NCBI GenBank assembly: GCA_964511645.1
Contig: CAZEGV010000032.1
Span: 1 to 31,077, forward strand
Direction of reading: 5' to 3'
From: CAZEGV01 sp964511645
GTDB lineage: Bacteria; Bacteroidota; Bacteroidia; Cytophagales; JAAEPT01
Length of the DNA stretch: 31,077 nt
Below the pieces are notes generated by a model. That model saw nothing but the letters and a program-made list of their open reading frames with translations. It was not told the origin of the DNA and did no database searches. Shown piece by piece: positions 24,040-31,077 of the stretch; the first letter of the stretch is position 1, and each line of letters starts with the position of its first letter. The translations under genes were made by a program, and so were the position numbers.

Positions 24040-25968
24040 TCACAAAAAAGTAACGTTTCCCAATAATTTCGCCAATGCTATTTCCATTTGTTTATAAACG
24101 ATATGTTCATGTAATATTTCATCAATATCATCTCCTTCTTTTACTTTTTTAAGCCTATCTTCTACCTCTCTCAGTATTAAACGGATTTTTCGTAGTTTCA
24201 ATCTATTAATCGTCTGTATGGCTACTTCTTCTAGCTTATCAGTCTCTTCTGTTACATAAATCTGAAAGCTATCCGCCCATTTAGGACTTACTTCATAACG
24301 AGTAGTAAGAAGATCTATTGACAAATTCTTTATTTTTTCATTTTCATGATTGGTAAACTCTCTCTCCACAAAAGAGACCCCATTTTCATAGCTCTCTTTA
24401 AGCTCTTCAATTATTTGCTTACAGGTTTCATCATATAGCTTCACATCTTCTAACTCCCTAATGATATATACGCCTAAATATTCATCATCATCTGTGCGTA
24501 CATTCCCATAAGACAACAAAATCCTTAACATTTCTTTTTCCATCTCAAGCATTCCTGCTAGTTCATGGTCAAGGATTTCAACTGGAGGTAATTCTTTTAC
24601 AGACTCCTCTTTTTCGGTATCTAAATCTTCTTCTCTTGCTTTTTGTATTGACTTTTTACGCCTATCTTGTATAACAATTTTATTATACGCACTAATCAAG
24701 ACGCTTTCTTCTATCTCTAATAAATTACTACACTGCTTAAAAAATACTGCTCGCTGTATTCCATTTGGTATCTTCGCAATGCTGGCAACTATATCTGTAA
24801 TTATTTTTGCTTTTTCAATAGGATTACTTTTAACATCCTCTAAAAATAATGATGTTTTAAATGTAATAAAATCCTTTTTAGAAGATTCTAAATAATTCCC
24901 AAAAGCCTCTCCTCCCAACTTCCGAACATAACTATCAGGATCTTCCCCTTCAGGAAAAACTACCGCAGAAACATTCATCCCTTGCTCCAGAATCATATCA
25001 ATCCCTCGCAAAGAGGCTTTTATACCTGCACTATCTCCATCATATAGTACTGTTATATTATTTGTATATCGTTTTACTAATAAAATCTGTTCTTTTGTTA
25101 GTGCCGTACCAGAAGATGCTACTACGTTTTTAACTCCGGCCTGGTAAAGAGAAATAACGTCAGTATAACCCTCAACTAGGTAACAATTGTCTTTGTTCCT
25201 GATAGCTGTTTTTGCCTGATAAATACCATATAAAACATTACTCTTATGGTATACATCTGTTTCTGGTGAATTAATATACTTCGGCTGATTCTTATCATTA
25301 GTCAGAATCCTAGCCCCAAAAGCAATCACTCTACCTGCTGTATTGTGTATAGGGAAAGTTACTCTACCTCTGAACCTGTCATAAGTCCTGCCTTTATCAT
25401 TGGTTAACACCAAGCCTGCATTCTTAAGAAACTCTAATTGATATTGCTTCTTATCTGCCTCTTTCATTAATGCATCCCACTGATCCAAAGCATAACCCAA
25501 ATCAAATGAAGCGATAGTTTCACTAGAGAAACCTCTTTCTTTAAAGTAACTTAAAGCTATAGATTTCCCCTCTTCTGTTTCTGTTAAATTTTTCTTATAC
25601 AGTTCTTTTGCAAAGTCTAAAACGATATGTAAGCTTTCTCGTTCTGTTCTTTGCTGTATTTCTTCTGGAGAAGCTTTTGTTTCTTCAATTTCTATACTGT
25701 ATCTATTAGCTAAAAATTTTAAAGCTTCGGGATAAGAGAACCCTTCTAACTCCATTATAAAAGACAAGCCATCTCCTCCTTTGCTTGAACTAAAGCATTT
25801 AAAAATATTTTTGGCAGGAGAAACCACAAAAGATGGTGTTTTTTCAGTCGTAAACGGGCTTAAGCCCTTATAATTAGACCCTGATTTTTTAAGCACTACA
25901 TACTCCCCTACTAGCTCTACTATATCAATAGCATCCCTTATCCTCTCTATAGTATCTTTTGAAATCAC
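24040..25968 (-). CDS. dnaG: DNA primase DnaG with a degenerate zinc-binding domain
   Basis: Makes RNA primers for DNA replication. The 642-residue protein has the CHC2-type N-terminal domain (about 33-90), the TOPRIM catalytic domain (CYLVEGYTDV with Glu, VLYDGDSAG with the Asp pair, HKSNVLYGIY) and a C-terminal DnaB-binding helical domain rich in charged residues. The zinc ligands C-x2-H-x17-C-x2-C are S37, T40, C58 and S61 here (GLSPFTTEKTPSF, KCFSSSKGG), so the domain very likely binds no zinc in the usual way, while the fold-determining EKTPSFxVSPxKxIFKCF frame remains. The start codon is GTG 25968, the only start in frame after an upstream stop. It leads a packed six-gene string down to surE; a promoter would have to lie in the 32 bp before it, downstream of the terminator at 26001-26028. 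Confidence 0.94.
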   Translation of the reverse strand: MISKDTIERIRDAIDIVELVGEYVVLKKSGSNYKGLSPFTTEKTPSFVVSPAKNIFKCFSSSKGGDGLSFIMELEGFSYPEALKFLANRYSIEIEETKASPEEIQQRTERESLHIVLDFAKELYKKNLTETEEGKSIALSYFKERGFSSETIASFDLGYALDQWDALMKEADKKQYQLEFLKNAGLVLTNDKGRTYDRFRGRVTFPIHNTAGRVIAFGARILTNDKNQPKYINSPETDVYHKSNVLYGIYQAKTAIRNKDNCYLVEGYTDVISLYQAGVKNVVASSGTALTKEQILLVKRYTNNITVLYDGDSAGIKASLRGIDMILEQGMNVSAVVFPEGEDPDSYVRKLGGEAFGNYLESSKKDFITFKTSLFLEDVKSNPIEKAKIITDIVASIAKIPNGIQRAVFFKQCSNLLEIEESVLISAYNKIVIQDRRKKSIQKAREEDLDTEKEESVKELPPVEILDHELAGMLEMEKEMLRILLSYGNVRTDDDEYLGVYIIRELEDVKLYDETCKQIIEELKESYENGVSFVEREFTNHENEKIKNLSIDLLTTRYEVSPKWADSFQIYVTEETDKLEEVAIQTINRLKLRKIRLILREVEDRLKKVKEGDDIDEILHEHIVYKQMEIALAKLLGNVTFL

Positions 25969-26000
25969 TTTACTTATACCAAGTTAAATTTTAGCAATAA

Positions 26001-26028
26001 AAAAGGGAGTACAAGTGTACTCCCTTTT
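26001..26028 (-). terminator. Intrinsic terminator after the histone-H1-like gene
   Basis: Perfect 12-bp stem AAAAGGGAGTAC (26001-26012) with GTACTCCCTTTT (26017-26028), 4-base loop, A and T runs on both sides. Symmetric, so it could work in both directions; the relevant one is the minus strand after the gene at 26059-26235. Confidence 0.88.
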
Positions 26029-26058
26029 TTAAAAATTATAAAAAATTAAGATTAAATC

Positions 26059-26235
26059 CTATTTTTTATTTTTGATGTTTTGAACCTCGATACGTACATC
26101 TTGTGCTATACCTTTAAGATCTTGCATTCCTTTTCTGATACGAGTACCAGCTGCTTGATTTTCTTTAGAATAAAATTTATCAAAATCATCTTCTAATCCT
26201 AATATAAGTCCTTTAATTTCTTCAAACTTTTTCAT
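26059..26235 (-). CDS. Small histone-H1-like protein
   Basis: A 58-residue protein reading MKKFEEIKGLILGLEDDF at its N terminus, KFYSKENQAAGTRIRKGMQ in the middle and a Lys-rich end (IEVQNIKNKK). It is helical, with acidic N-terminal and basic C-terminal halves, and matches what I recall of the short histone-H1-like family (Hc1-related) conserved in Bacteroidota. It could bind DNA as a chromosome-associated protein, but that is family inference. It is a single-gene unit with a strong terminator 31 bp downstream, and too short for many gene finders. Confidence 0.8.
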   Translation of the reverse strand: MKKFEEIKGLILGLEDDFDKFYSKENQAAGTRIRKGMQDLKGIAQDVRIEVQNIKNKK

Positions 26236-26326
26236 CAATTGTGTGTTTTTTATGGTTAATAATAGCGTTTGTTTTTTTAAATATATAAATAATATATTGA
26301 TAACGAAACATTTAATGTCTTTTTTT

Positions 26327-27574
26327 TTAATTAACTTCTACTTCTGTAAAAGCTTGATTATAATATCCTTCTTTCAATTTAGTTTGAACTTCTTCAAAAG
26401 CATCAATTGTACGAGATACATCGTCTAGGCTATGGGCTGCAGTCGGTATTAGCCTTAGCATCATAATACCCTTAGGAACTACTGGATAAATCACTACTGA
26501 ACAGAATATTCCATAATACTCTCTTAAGTCCATAATCATTCTGGCAGCCTCTGTCTCTGTACCCTTAAGTACAACTGGGGTAACACATGTATTACTCGTT
26601 CCTAAATCAAAACCTTTTGCTCTTAAGCCTTTTTGTAATGCATCCACATTCTCCCACAACTTAGCTTTAAGCTCTGGTCTAGTGCGTAGTAATTCTAAAC
26701 GTTTCCTCATACCAACTACCAAAGGCATAGGAAGAGATTTTGCAAATATCTGAGACCTAGTATTGTACCTCAAATAATCAACTACCTGCTCGTTAGAAGA
26801 GATAAATGCTCCTATTCCAGCCATTGACTTAGCAAAAGTTGAAAAGTAAATATCTATCTCATCCATTACTCCTTGCTCCTCTGCCGCACCTGCACCTGTA
26901 GTACCTAAGGTACCAAAACCATGTGCGTCATCTACCAAAACACGGAAATTGAATTTCTTTTTAAGAGCAACTACACCTTTAAGATCACCTTGATTACCCG
27001 ACATACCAAAAACTCCTTCGGTAATCACAAGAATAGCCCCGCCAGTTTCTTTTATTAATCTGGTAGCTCGTTCTAATTGCTTCTCAAGTTTCTCTAGATT
27101 ATTATGTGCATAAACAAATCTCTTTCCTTGGTGCAGTCTTACTCCATCTACAATTGAAGCATGACACTCCGAGTCATAAACAATTACATCTTTACGGTCT
27201 ACCAAAGCGTCAATTGTCGACATAATCCCTTGATAACCAAAGTTCAACAAGATAGTCGCTTCTTTTTTAACAAAATCAGACAACTCTTCTTCTATCTTTT
27301 CGTGTAAATCAGTATTACCAGACATCATTCTAGCACCCATAGGATAAGCTAAACCCCAGTCTTTTGCACCTTGAGCATCAGCCTCTCTTACTTCTGGCAA
27401 GTTTGCTAAGCCTAAATAATCATTTAAACTCCAGTTCAACACTGGCTTTCCTCTAAAACTCATATGAGGTCCAATATCACCTACTAATTTAGGGAAAGTA
27501 AAATAACCATGAGCCACTTTAGAATGTTTTCCCAAAGGCCCCCTGTCTGTTAATATCTTTTCAAATAAATCCAA
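26327..27574 (-). CDS. PLP-dependent alpha-oxoamine synthase (serine/cysteate fatty-acyltransferase type)
   Basis: Pyridoxal-phosphate enzyme of the alpha-oxoamine synthase family, which condenses an amino acid with an acyl thioester. The 415-residue protein has NYLGLA, GARMMSGN, FNFGYQG-type and DSECHAS blocks, the cofactor Asp in VDDAHGFGTLG and the Schiff-base Lys in STFAKSMAGIGAF. The opening RGPLGKHSKVAHGYFTFPKL resembles, from memory, the Bacteroidota proteins proposed as serine palmitoyltransferase or cysteate fatty acyltransferase for sphingolipids or sulfonolipids (capnine), rather than Kbl or BioF. No ATG is available at the right position; TTG 27574 is used, 37 bp after a consensus -7 box. 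Confidence in the family is high, in the substrate low. Confidence 0.85.
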   Translation of the reverse strand: MDLFEKILTDRGPLGKHSKVAHGYFTFPKLVGDIGPHMSFRGKPVLNWSLNDYLGLANLPEVREADAQGAKDWGLAYPMGARMMSGNTDLHEKIEEELSDFVKKEATILLNFGYQGIMSTIDALVDRKDVIVYDSECHASIVDGVRLHQGKRFVYAHNNLEKLEKQLERATRLIKETGGAILVITEGVFGMSGNQGDLKGVVALKKKFNFRVLVDDAHGFGTLGTTGAGAAEEQGVMDEIDIYFSTFAKSMAGIGAFISSNEQVVDYLRYNTRSQIFAKSLPMPLVVGMRKRLELLRTRPELKAKLWENVDALQKGLRAKGFDLGTSNTCVTPVVLKGTETEAARMIMDLREYYGIFCSVVIYPVVPKGIMMLRLIPTAAHSLDDVSRTIDAFEEVQTKLKEGYYNQAFTEVEVN

Positions 27575-27610
27575 TACCCTTATATTTTATATTAATCCTA
27601 ATAAACTGCA

Positions 27611-27642
27611 CAAATATAACACATATCTTATTATTCATCAAA
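27611..27642 (-). promoter_or_regulatory. Bacteroidota-type promoter for the PLP acyltransferase
   Basis: On the minus strand TTTG (27642-27639), 20 bp, TATATTTG (27618-27611): consensus boxes at allowed spacing, about 36 bp before the TTG start, which supports that start. Confidence 0.65.
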
Positions 27643-27726
27643 AATGGCTTATACTTTATTATCCACAGCCAAAAATAGAATTTTGGCAAGCTTCTTGAAT
27701 AGTAAATAAATAAAATGAGATGAAAA

Positions 27727-27758
27727 TTTGTAATTAGACTCTCTTAACCTTAATTTTA
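27727..27758 (+). promoter_or_regulatory. Promoter of the TPR-maf operon
   Basis: TTTG (27727-27730), 20 bp, TAATTTTA (27751-27758; one mismatch to TAnnTTTG), 21 bp before the ATG at 27780. Confidence 0.55.
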
Positions 27759-27779
27759 TAAAAACTTAATCAAAAAAAA

Positions 27780-28940
27780 ATGAAACACATATTCTTTCTC
27801 TTGATGCTAAGCTTTAGCATACTTGGTTTTTCGAATGATAACGACACAAAATATCAAACGGCATTAGATTTGATGCATCGACTAAAAAGAGTTGAAGCAA
27901 AAGAGCTATTAACAGAGATAATTGAAAACAACGCTCAATACGGTAAGGCTTTTTATCAGCGAGCTTTAATTCATAAATATTTTAAGGAGTACGAACTAGC
28001 TTCTAGCGATTTTATACAAGCTACTAGATCAAGAGAAATTCCTAAAAAAATGAAAAAATCTGCTCACTATGAACTTAGTAATATTAAAATCACTAAAAAA
28101 GATTACAGAGGAGCAGCTTTAGATTTATCTTTTATCATTAAAGAATACCCAGAAGAAAGTAAAGCTTATTACTTAAGAGGTGAATGTAACTACTTAAGCG
28201 GTCAATACTCTCATGCTTTAGCAGATATCGATAAAGCACTTGAGCTAACCCCAAACAATCATGAATATTATTTTTACAGAGGATTAGTCAACCAAGAGCT
28301 TAAAAAATTTGACGAAGGATTAAGTGATTTTACTAAGGTAATAGAAAAAGACCCTAAAAATGCTAGAGCATATTTCAATCGTGCGTATTGTCAGTTTAAC
28401 GAAGGTGTCTCTAAAGAATTCAAACACCACAACAATCACCTGCATAAAGCATTGGCAGATTACAACAAGACACTAGAGCTAGATCCAGACATCGAGGAGG
28501 CATACTTTGACAGAGCGGAAATCAAAATGGAATTAGGTCACTACATTGATGCGATTGCTGACTTCAAAAAAGCCTTAGAGATTAACCCTAACGACTTAGA
28601 AGCTCACTACCTTAAAGCAATGTGCAACTACCACTATGGATATGAAGGAGTTGCCCTTAAAGAAATGGAAGATATTTTAGCAAAAGATTCTTTATATGCT
28701 GACGCTCTATATCAAACAGGCTGGATGCATTACCAAACAGAAGAGTATGAAGATGCTTTAGTAGAATTCAACAAACTCATTAGTATTGAAAAAGCTCATA
28801 AAGACGCATACACCTTTAGAGGTTACACAAACCTAGAGTTAGGGAAAATAGAAAAAGCTTGTGCGGATTTCAAAAAAGCAGACGAATTGGGTGATCCAGA
28901 AGCTCACCATGATGTAAAAAAATATTGTAAAGAAAAATAA
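27780..28940 (+). CDS. Secreted tetratricopeptide-repeat protein
   Basis: A 386-residue protein with a signal peptide (MKHIFFLLMLSFSILGFS) followed by about eight or nine TPR units, best seen as AYYLRGECNYLSGQYSHAL, YYFYRGLVNQELKKFDEGL, AYFNRAYCQFNEG, AYFDRAEIKMELGHYIDAI, AHYLKAMCNYHYGYEGVAL, ALYQTGWMHYQTEEYEDAL and AYTFRGYTNLELGKIEKA. TPR solenoids bind other proteins; the location should be periplasmic. No enzymatic domain is present. It is followed 2 bp later by maf, so the two share a transcript, although no functional link is known. Confidence 0.88.
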   Translation: MKHIFFLLMLSFSILGFSNDNDTKYQTALDLMHRLKRVEAKELLTEIIENNAQYGKAFYQRALIHKYFKEYELASSDFIQATRSREIPKKMKKSAHYELSNIKITKKDYRGAALDLSFIIKEYPEESKAYYLRGECNYLSGQYSHALADIDKALELTPNNHEYYFYRGLVNQELKKFDEGLSDFTKVIEKDPKNARAYFNRAYCQFNEGVSKEFKHHNNHLHKALADYNKTLELDPDIEEAYFDRAEIKMELGHYIDAIADFKKALEINPNDLEAHYLKAMCNYHYGYEGVALKEMEDILAKDSLYADALYQTGWMHYQTEEYEDALVEFNKLISIEKAHKDAYTFRGYTNLELGKIEKACADFKKADELGDPEAHHDVKKYCKEK

Positions 28941-28942
28941 AC

Positions 28943-29506
28943 ATGAAGCTATTTCTAGCATCTAGTTCACCAAGAAGAGCCGAGTTATTAAAACAACTCG
29001 GCTTTTCTTTTGAGGTCAAAAAAATAGACTTCAACGAAAACATACCAAACAGTATCCTGGCAGAAGACACTGCTGCTTTTTTGTCCCTCCAGAAATCTCG
29101 GCAGCTTTCCGACCTTAATAAAGACGACATATATATCACTTCGGATACTGTTGTAATCCTCAAAGAAAAAGTATTAGGAAAGCCTAAAGACAGTGCAGAT
29201 GCCGAAAAGATGCTCAACTCACTAAGTGACAATACTCACCAAGTAGTAAGTGGCGTAACAATAACAACTTATAATCAAAAAATAACTTTTGATTGTCTGA
29301 CACACGTAAAGTTTTCAAAACTAAAGAATGAAGATATCCAGTCGTATGTTTCAACATACAATCCGCTCGATAAAGCGGGTTCTTATGGCATACAAGAATG
29401 GATTGGGCTTATTGGAATTGAAGAAATTCAAGGTTCTTATTATAACGTAATGGGACTCCCTACTCATTTGGTAAGAAAGGAATTGTTAAAGCTTGGGTTT
29501 TATTAG
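28943..29506 (+). CDS. maf: Maf-family nucleotide pyrophosphatase
   Basis: Hydrolyses nucleoside triphosphates, probably modified or non-canonical ones, to monophosphates (house-cleaning). The 187-residue protein has the N-terminal LASSSPRRAELL loop, the catalytic TSDTVV, LGKPKD, and the DKAGSYGIQ block with Asp/Lys. Length is typical. It starts 2 bp after the TPR gene's stop. A terminator-like hairpin lies inside its first 21 codons, which may lower its expression relative to the TPR gene. No terminator is obvious after its stop. Confidence 0.94.
   Translation: MKLFLASSSPRRAELLKQLGFSFEVKKIDFNENIPNSILAEDTAAFLSLQKSRQLSDLNKDDIYITSDTVVILKEKVLGKPKDSADAEKMLNSLSDNTHQVVSGVTITTYNQKITFDCLTHVKFSKLKNEDIQSYVSTYNPLDKAGSYGIQEWIGLIGIEEIQGSYYNVMGLPTHLVRKELLKLGFY
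28978..29011 (+). terminator. Terminator-like hairpin inside the start of maf
   Basis: AGCCGAGTT (28978-28986) and AACTCGGCT (28995-29003) form a perfect 9-bp GC-containing stem with an 8-base loop, followed by TTTCTTTT (29004-29011). It lies within codons 12-23 of maf. Confidence 0.45.
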
Positions 29507-29627
29507 TTAGATGATTAGTTTCACCACGTTATTAATTCTTAGGTACATTACCTATGTTGTGTTCACGTAAGGTGCTATTAACATGGAGTGACGATATTTT
29601 TAAGTCCGTAACTTATATAGTTGAATT

Positions 29628-30780
29628 ATGGAAAGAGAAAAGTACGAGAATGATTTTAAAGTAATGGTAGTAGAATTGCTAAAATCAGGAAGAACAACAA
29701 AAGAGCTTAGTGATGAGTATAACATCAATAGTGAGATAATTAGACGTTGGAGAAGAGAGTTTAAAACTAAATCTGGAGATTTTTCTAAGAAGAGAGATCG
29801 GTAGAAGAATTAGAATTGAAAGCCTTGAAGAAGAAATTACGAGAGGTAAATGGACCGTGATATATTAAAAAGGCAGTAAGCATCTTCTCCAAGAGCGACC
29901 AATGAGATATGAATTCATTTTAAGAAATAAAAAAACTTATTCGGTTGAGAGGACGTGTCAAGGTATGGGGGTTAGCAAACTTATTATCATTGGCTGAAAT
30001 TTAAAGACTTGATTGTTTCAAATAGCCCTAAAGCGAAATTAAAAGAAAGAATTAGAATGATTTTTGAAGAAAGTAGACGAATATATGGTAGTTGCCGAAT
30101 TCAAAAAAAAAAAATTAGAGAGAGAAGGTTTAATTTATTCTCGTTATTACATAGGGTTGTTAATGAAGCAAATGGGATTAAAAAGTGTTTTAAGAAAGAA
30201 ATATGTTGTAACTACGAACTCAAAACATTCTTTCTCAATAGCTAAAAATGAATTGGCTAGAGAATTTATTAGTTTAAAACTAGGGGAGAAATGGGTGTCT
30301 GACATTACTTATATCCGTGTAAATAATGATTGGAACTATTTAACCACTATAATTGATTTGGCTGACAGAAAAGTTGTAGGCTGGACTTTAAGTGAAGATA
30401 TGACAACCGAAGATACAACAATGAAGGCTTGGGTTACCGCTAGAAAAAACAGAACTATTATTGATAGATTTATTTTTCATTCGGATAGAGGTGTCCAATA
30501 TGCTTCTCACAAAATGGCTATGTTGTTTTCTTTCAACAGGAAAATAACACAAAGATATGAGTAGAAAAGGTAATTATTGAGATAATACAGTAGCTGAAAG
30601 TTTCTTTAAAACAATTAAGCATGAATGGTTGTATCGCTTTAAATTTACTTCTTATCAGCAGTTGCACAACAGTATTGAAGATTATATTAATTGGTATAAT
30701 ACTGAAAGATTACATTCTTCATTAAACTACCTTTAGAAATGGAGGTTAAATTAAGGGAATTTATTAAAATAGTGGCTTAA
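29628..30780 (+). pseudogene. Decayed IS3-family transposase (orfA plus orfB)
   Basis: orfA begins at ATG 29628 (MEREKYENDFKVMVVELLKS.., a helix-turn-helix) and meets TAG at 29802; its leucine-zipper part continues in other frames (LELKALKKKLREV, then DRDILKKAVSIFSKSDQ), so at least two frameshifts. orfB carries the HTH_21 part and the DDE core: Asp in SDITYI, Asp in HSDRGVQYAS, Glu in NTVAESFFK. It is broken by a one-base deletion near 29980, an indel at the A12 run near 30106-30117, a one-base insertion near 30558, TGA for the expected Trp at 30578-30580, and a further shift near 30730. The reading resumes to end at TAA 30778-30780. No intact transposase can be made. Terminal inverted repeats were not clearly resolved. 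Confidence 0.85.
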
Positions 30781-31077
30781 GAAAAATAAGCCCATATTTA
30801 TTAGGTAGTCCACTATTTAGAGTCTTGTTTGTAAAGTTATCAAAACGGAACCACTTGTACCTCCCTTTATTAGGTGGTTTTTCTTTCTTTAAAAGTGGGG
30901 TCGGCTGATCATTCTTGTAAATTTATTTTCACGAAAAGATTAATTCTAAGAAAAGCTACTAACCACCACTTATGTTGAGCTAATGTTTTTAAGTATCTTA
31001 GTATCAAAACAGTAATTAAATCATACCATTTTAATTATAAAATACGTCATTAAAAGTATTTAAATAATGATGATTTG
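30781..31077. other. Non-coding stretch after the IS remnant, with a weak terminator-like hairpin at 30849-30890
   Basis: No gene is visible. AACCACTT (30849-30856) can pair with AGGTGGTT (30872-30879), one G-U, 15-base loop, followed by TTTCTTTCTTT. The insertion-sequence end probably lies between 30780 and about 30835, but its boundary is unclear. Confidence 0.35.

Noticed and set aside
30064..30564. A 166-codon frame with much of the DDE domain, possibly expressed by programmed frameshifting at the A12 run
   Set aside because: IS3 elements shift between orfA and orfB, not inside orfB. The other frameshifts and the in-frame TGA show decay, so the A run is most simply another indel.
1..31077. 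CRISPR array, defence island, prophage or biosynthetic cluster
   Set aside because: No regularly spaced repeats, no Cas, restriction, toxin-antitoxin, phage structural or assembly-line genes were found; the only mobile DNA is the IS3 remnant and small non-coding repeats.

Overview
The window looks like chromosomal DNA of a member of the Bacteroidota (Flavobacteriia or Cytophagia; I cannot fix the genus). Reasons: AT-rich DNA; a DUF4290 gene between uvrD/pcrA and murA; promoters of the Bacteroidota type (TTTG, 19-20 bp, TAnnTTTG) before several genes; weak or absent Shine-Dalgarno sequences; a fused E1 2-oxoacid dehydrogenase; a RibBA whose RibA half has lost its zinc cysteines; a DnaG without an intact zinc finger; a 58-residue histone-H1-like protein; and a sphingolipid/sulfonolipid-type acyltransferase.

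Layout. 1-352: end of a small repeat element and non-coding DNA. 353-4691 (+): uvrD/pcrA helicase, DUF4290 gene, murA. 4758-5418 (+): tRNA-Val(UAC) and tmRNA, each with its own terminator. 5419-5871: a gene-free stretch dense in repeats (a REP-like hairpin element, a long perfect hairpin and a MITE-like element with inverted ends, whose right end recurs at the window start). 5923-6933 (-): YceI-family protein and membrane-anchored OB-fold protein under a probable ECF-sigma promoter. 7336-9765 (+): fused E1 dehydrogenase. 9780-10922 (-): SAM methyltransferase. 11231-13000 (+): ClC chloride channel/transporter, convergent with and overlapping an RhlE-like DEAD-box helicase. 14480-17265 (-): epimerase, APS/PAPS reductase, second methyltransferase. 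17491-19058 (-): alpha/beta hydrolase, sigma factor, zinc anti-sigma factor. 19165-25968 (-): tightly packed dnaG, two glycosyltransferases, ribBA, a secreted hypothetical protein and surE. 26059-27574 (-): histone-H1-like protein and PLP acyltransferase. 27780-29506 (+): TPR protein and maf. 29628-30780 (+): decayed IS3-family transposase.

Most genes are housekeeping. No defence island, phage, CRISPR array or biosynthetic cluster is visible. What stands out is: (1) non-coding repeat families (MITE-like element; REP-like elements with constant flanks and variable hairpins); (2) several enzymes with altered catalytic or metal-binding residues (MurA Cys to Asp, DnaG zinc ligands, RibA zinc cysteines, a reciprocal Asp/Asn swap in the thiamine-diphosphate site of E1, ClC proton glutamate replaced by Val); and (3) regulatory DNA (a palindrome cluster before cysH, an ECF-type promoter before yceI, a terminator-like hairpin inside the start of maf). 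All assignments come from reading the sequence and from family knowledge; no database search was run.
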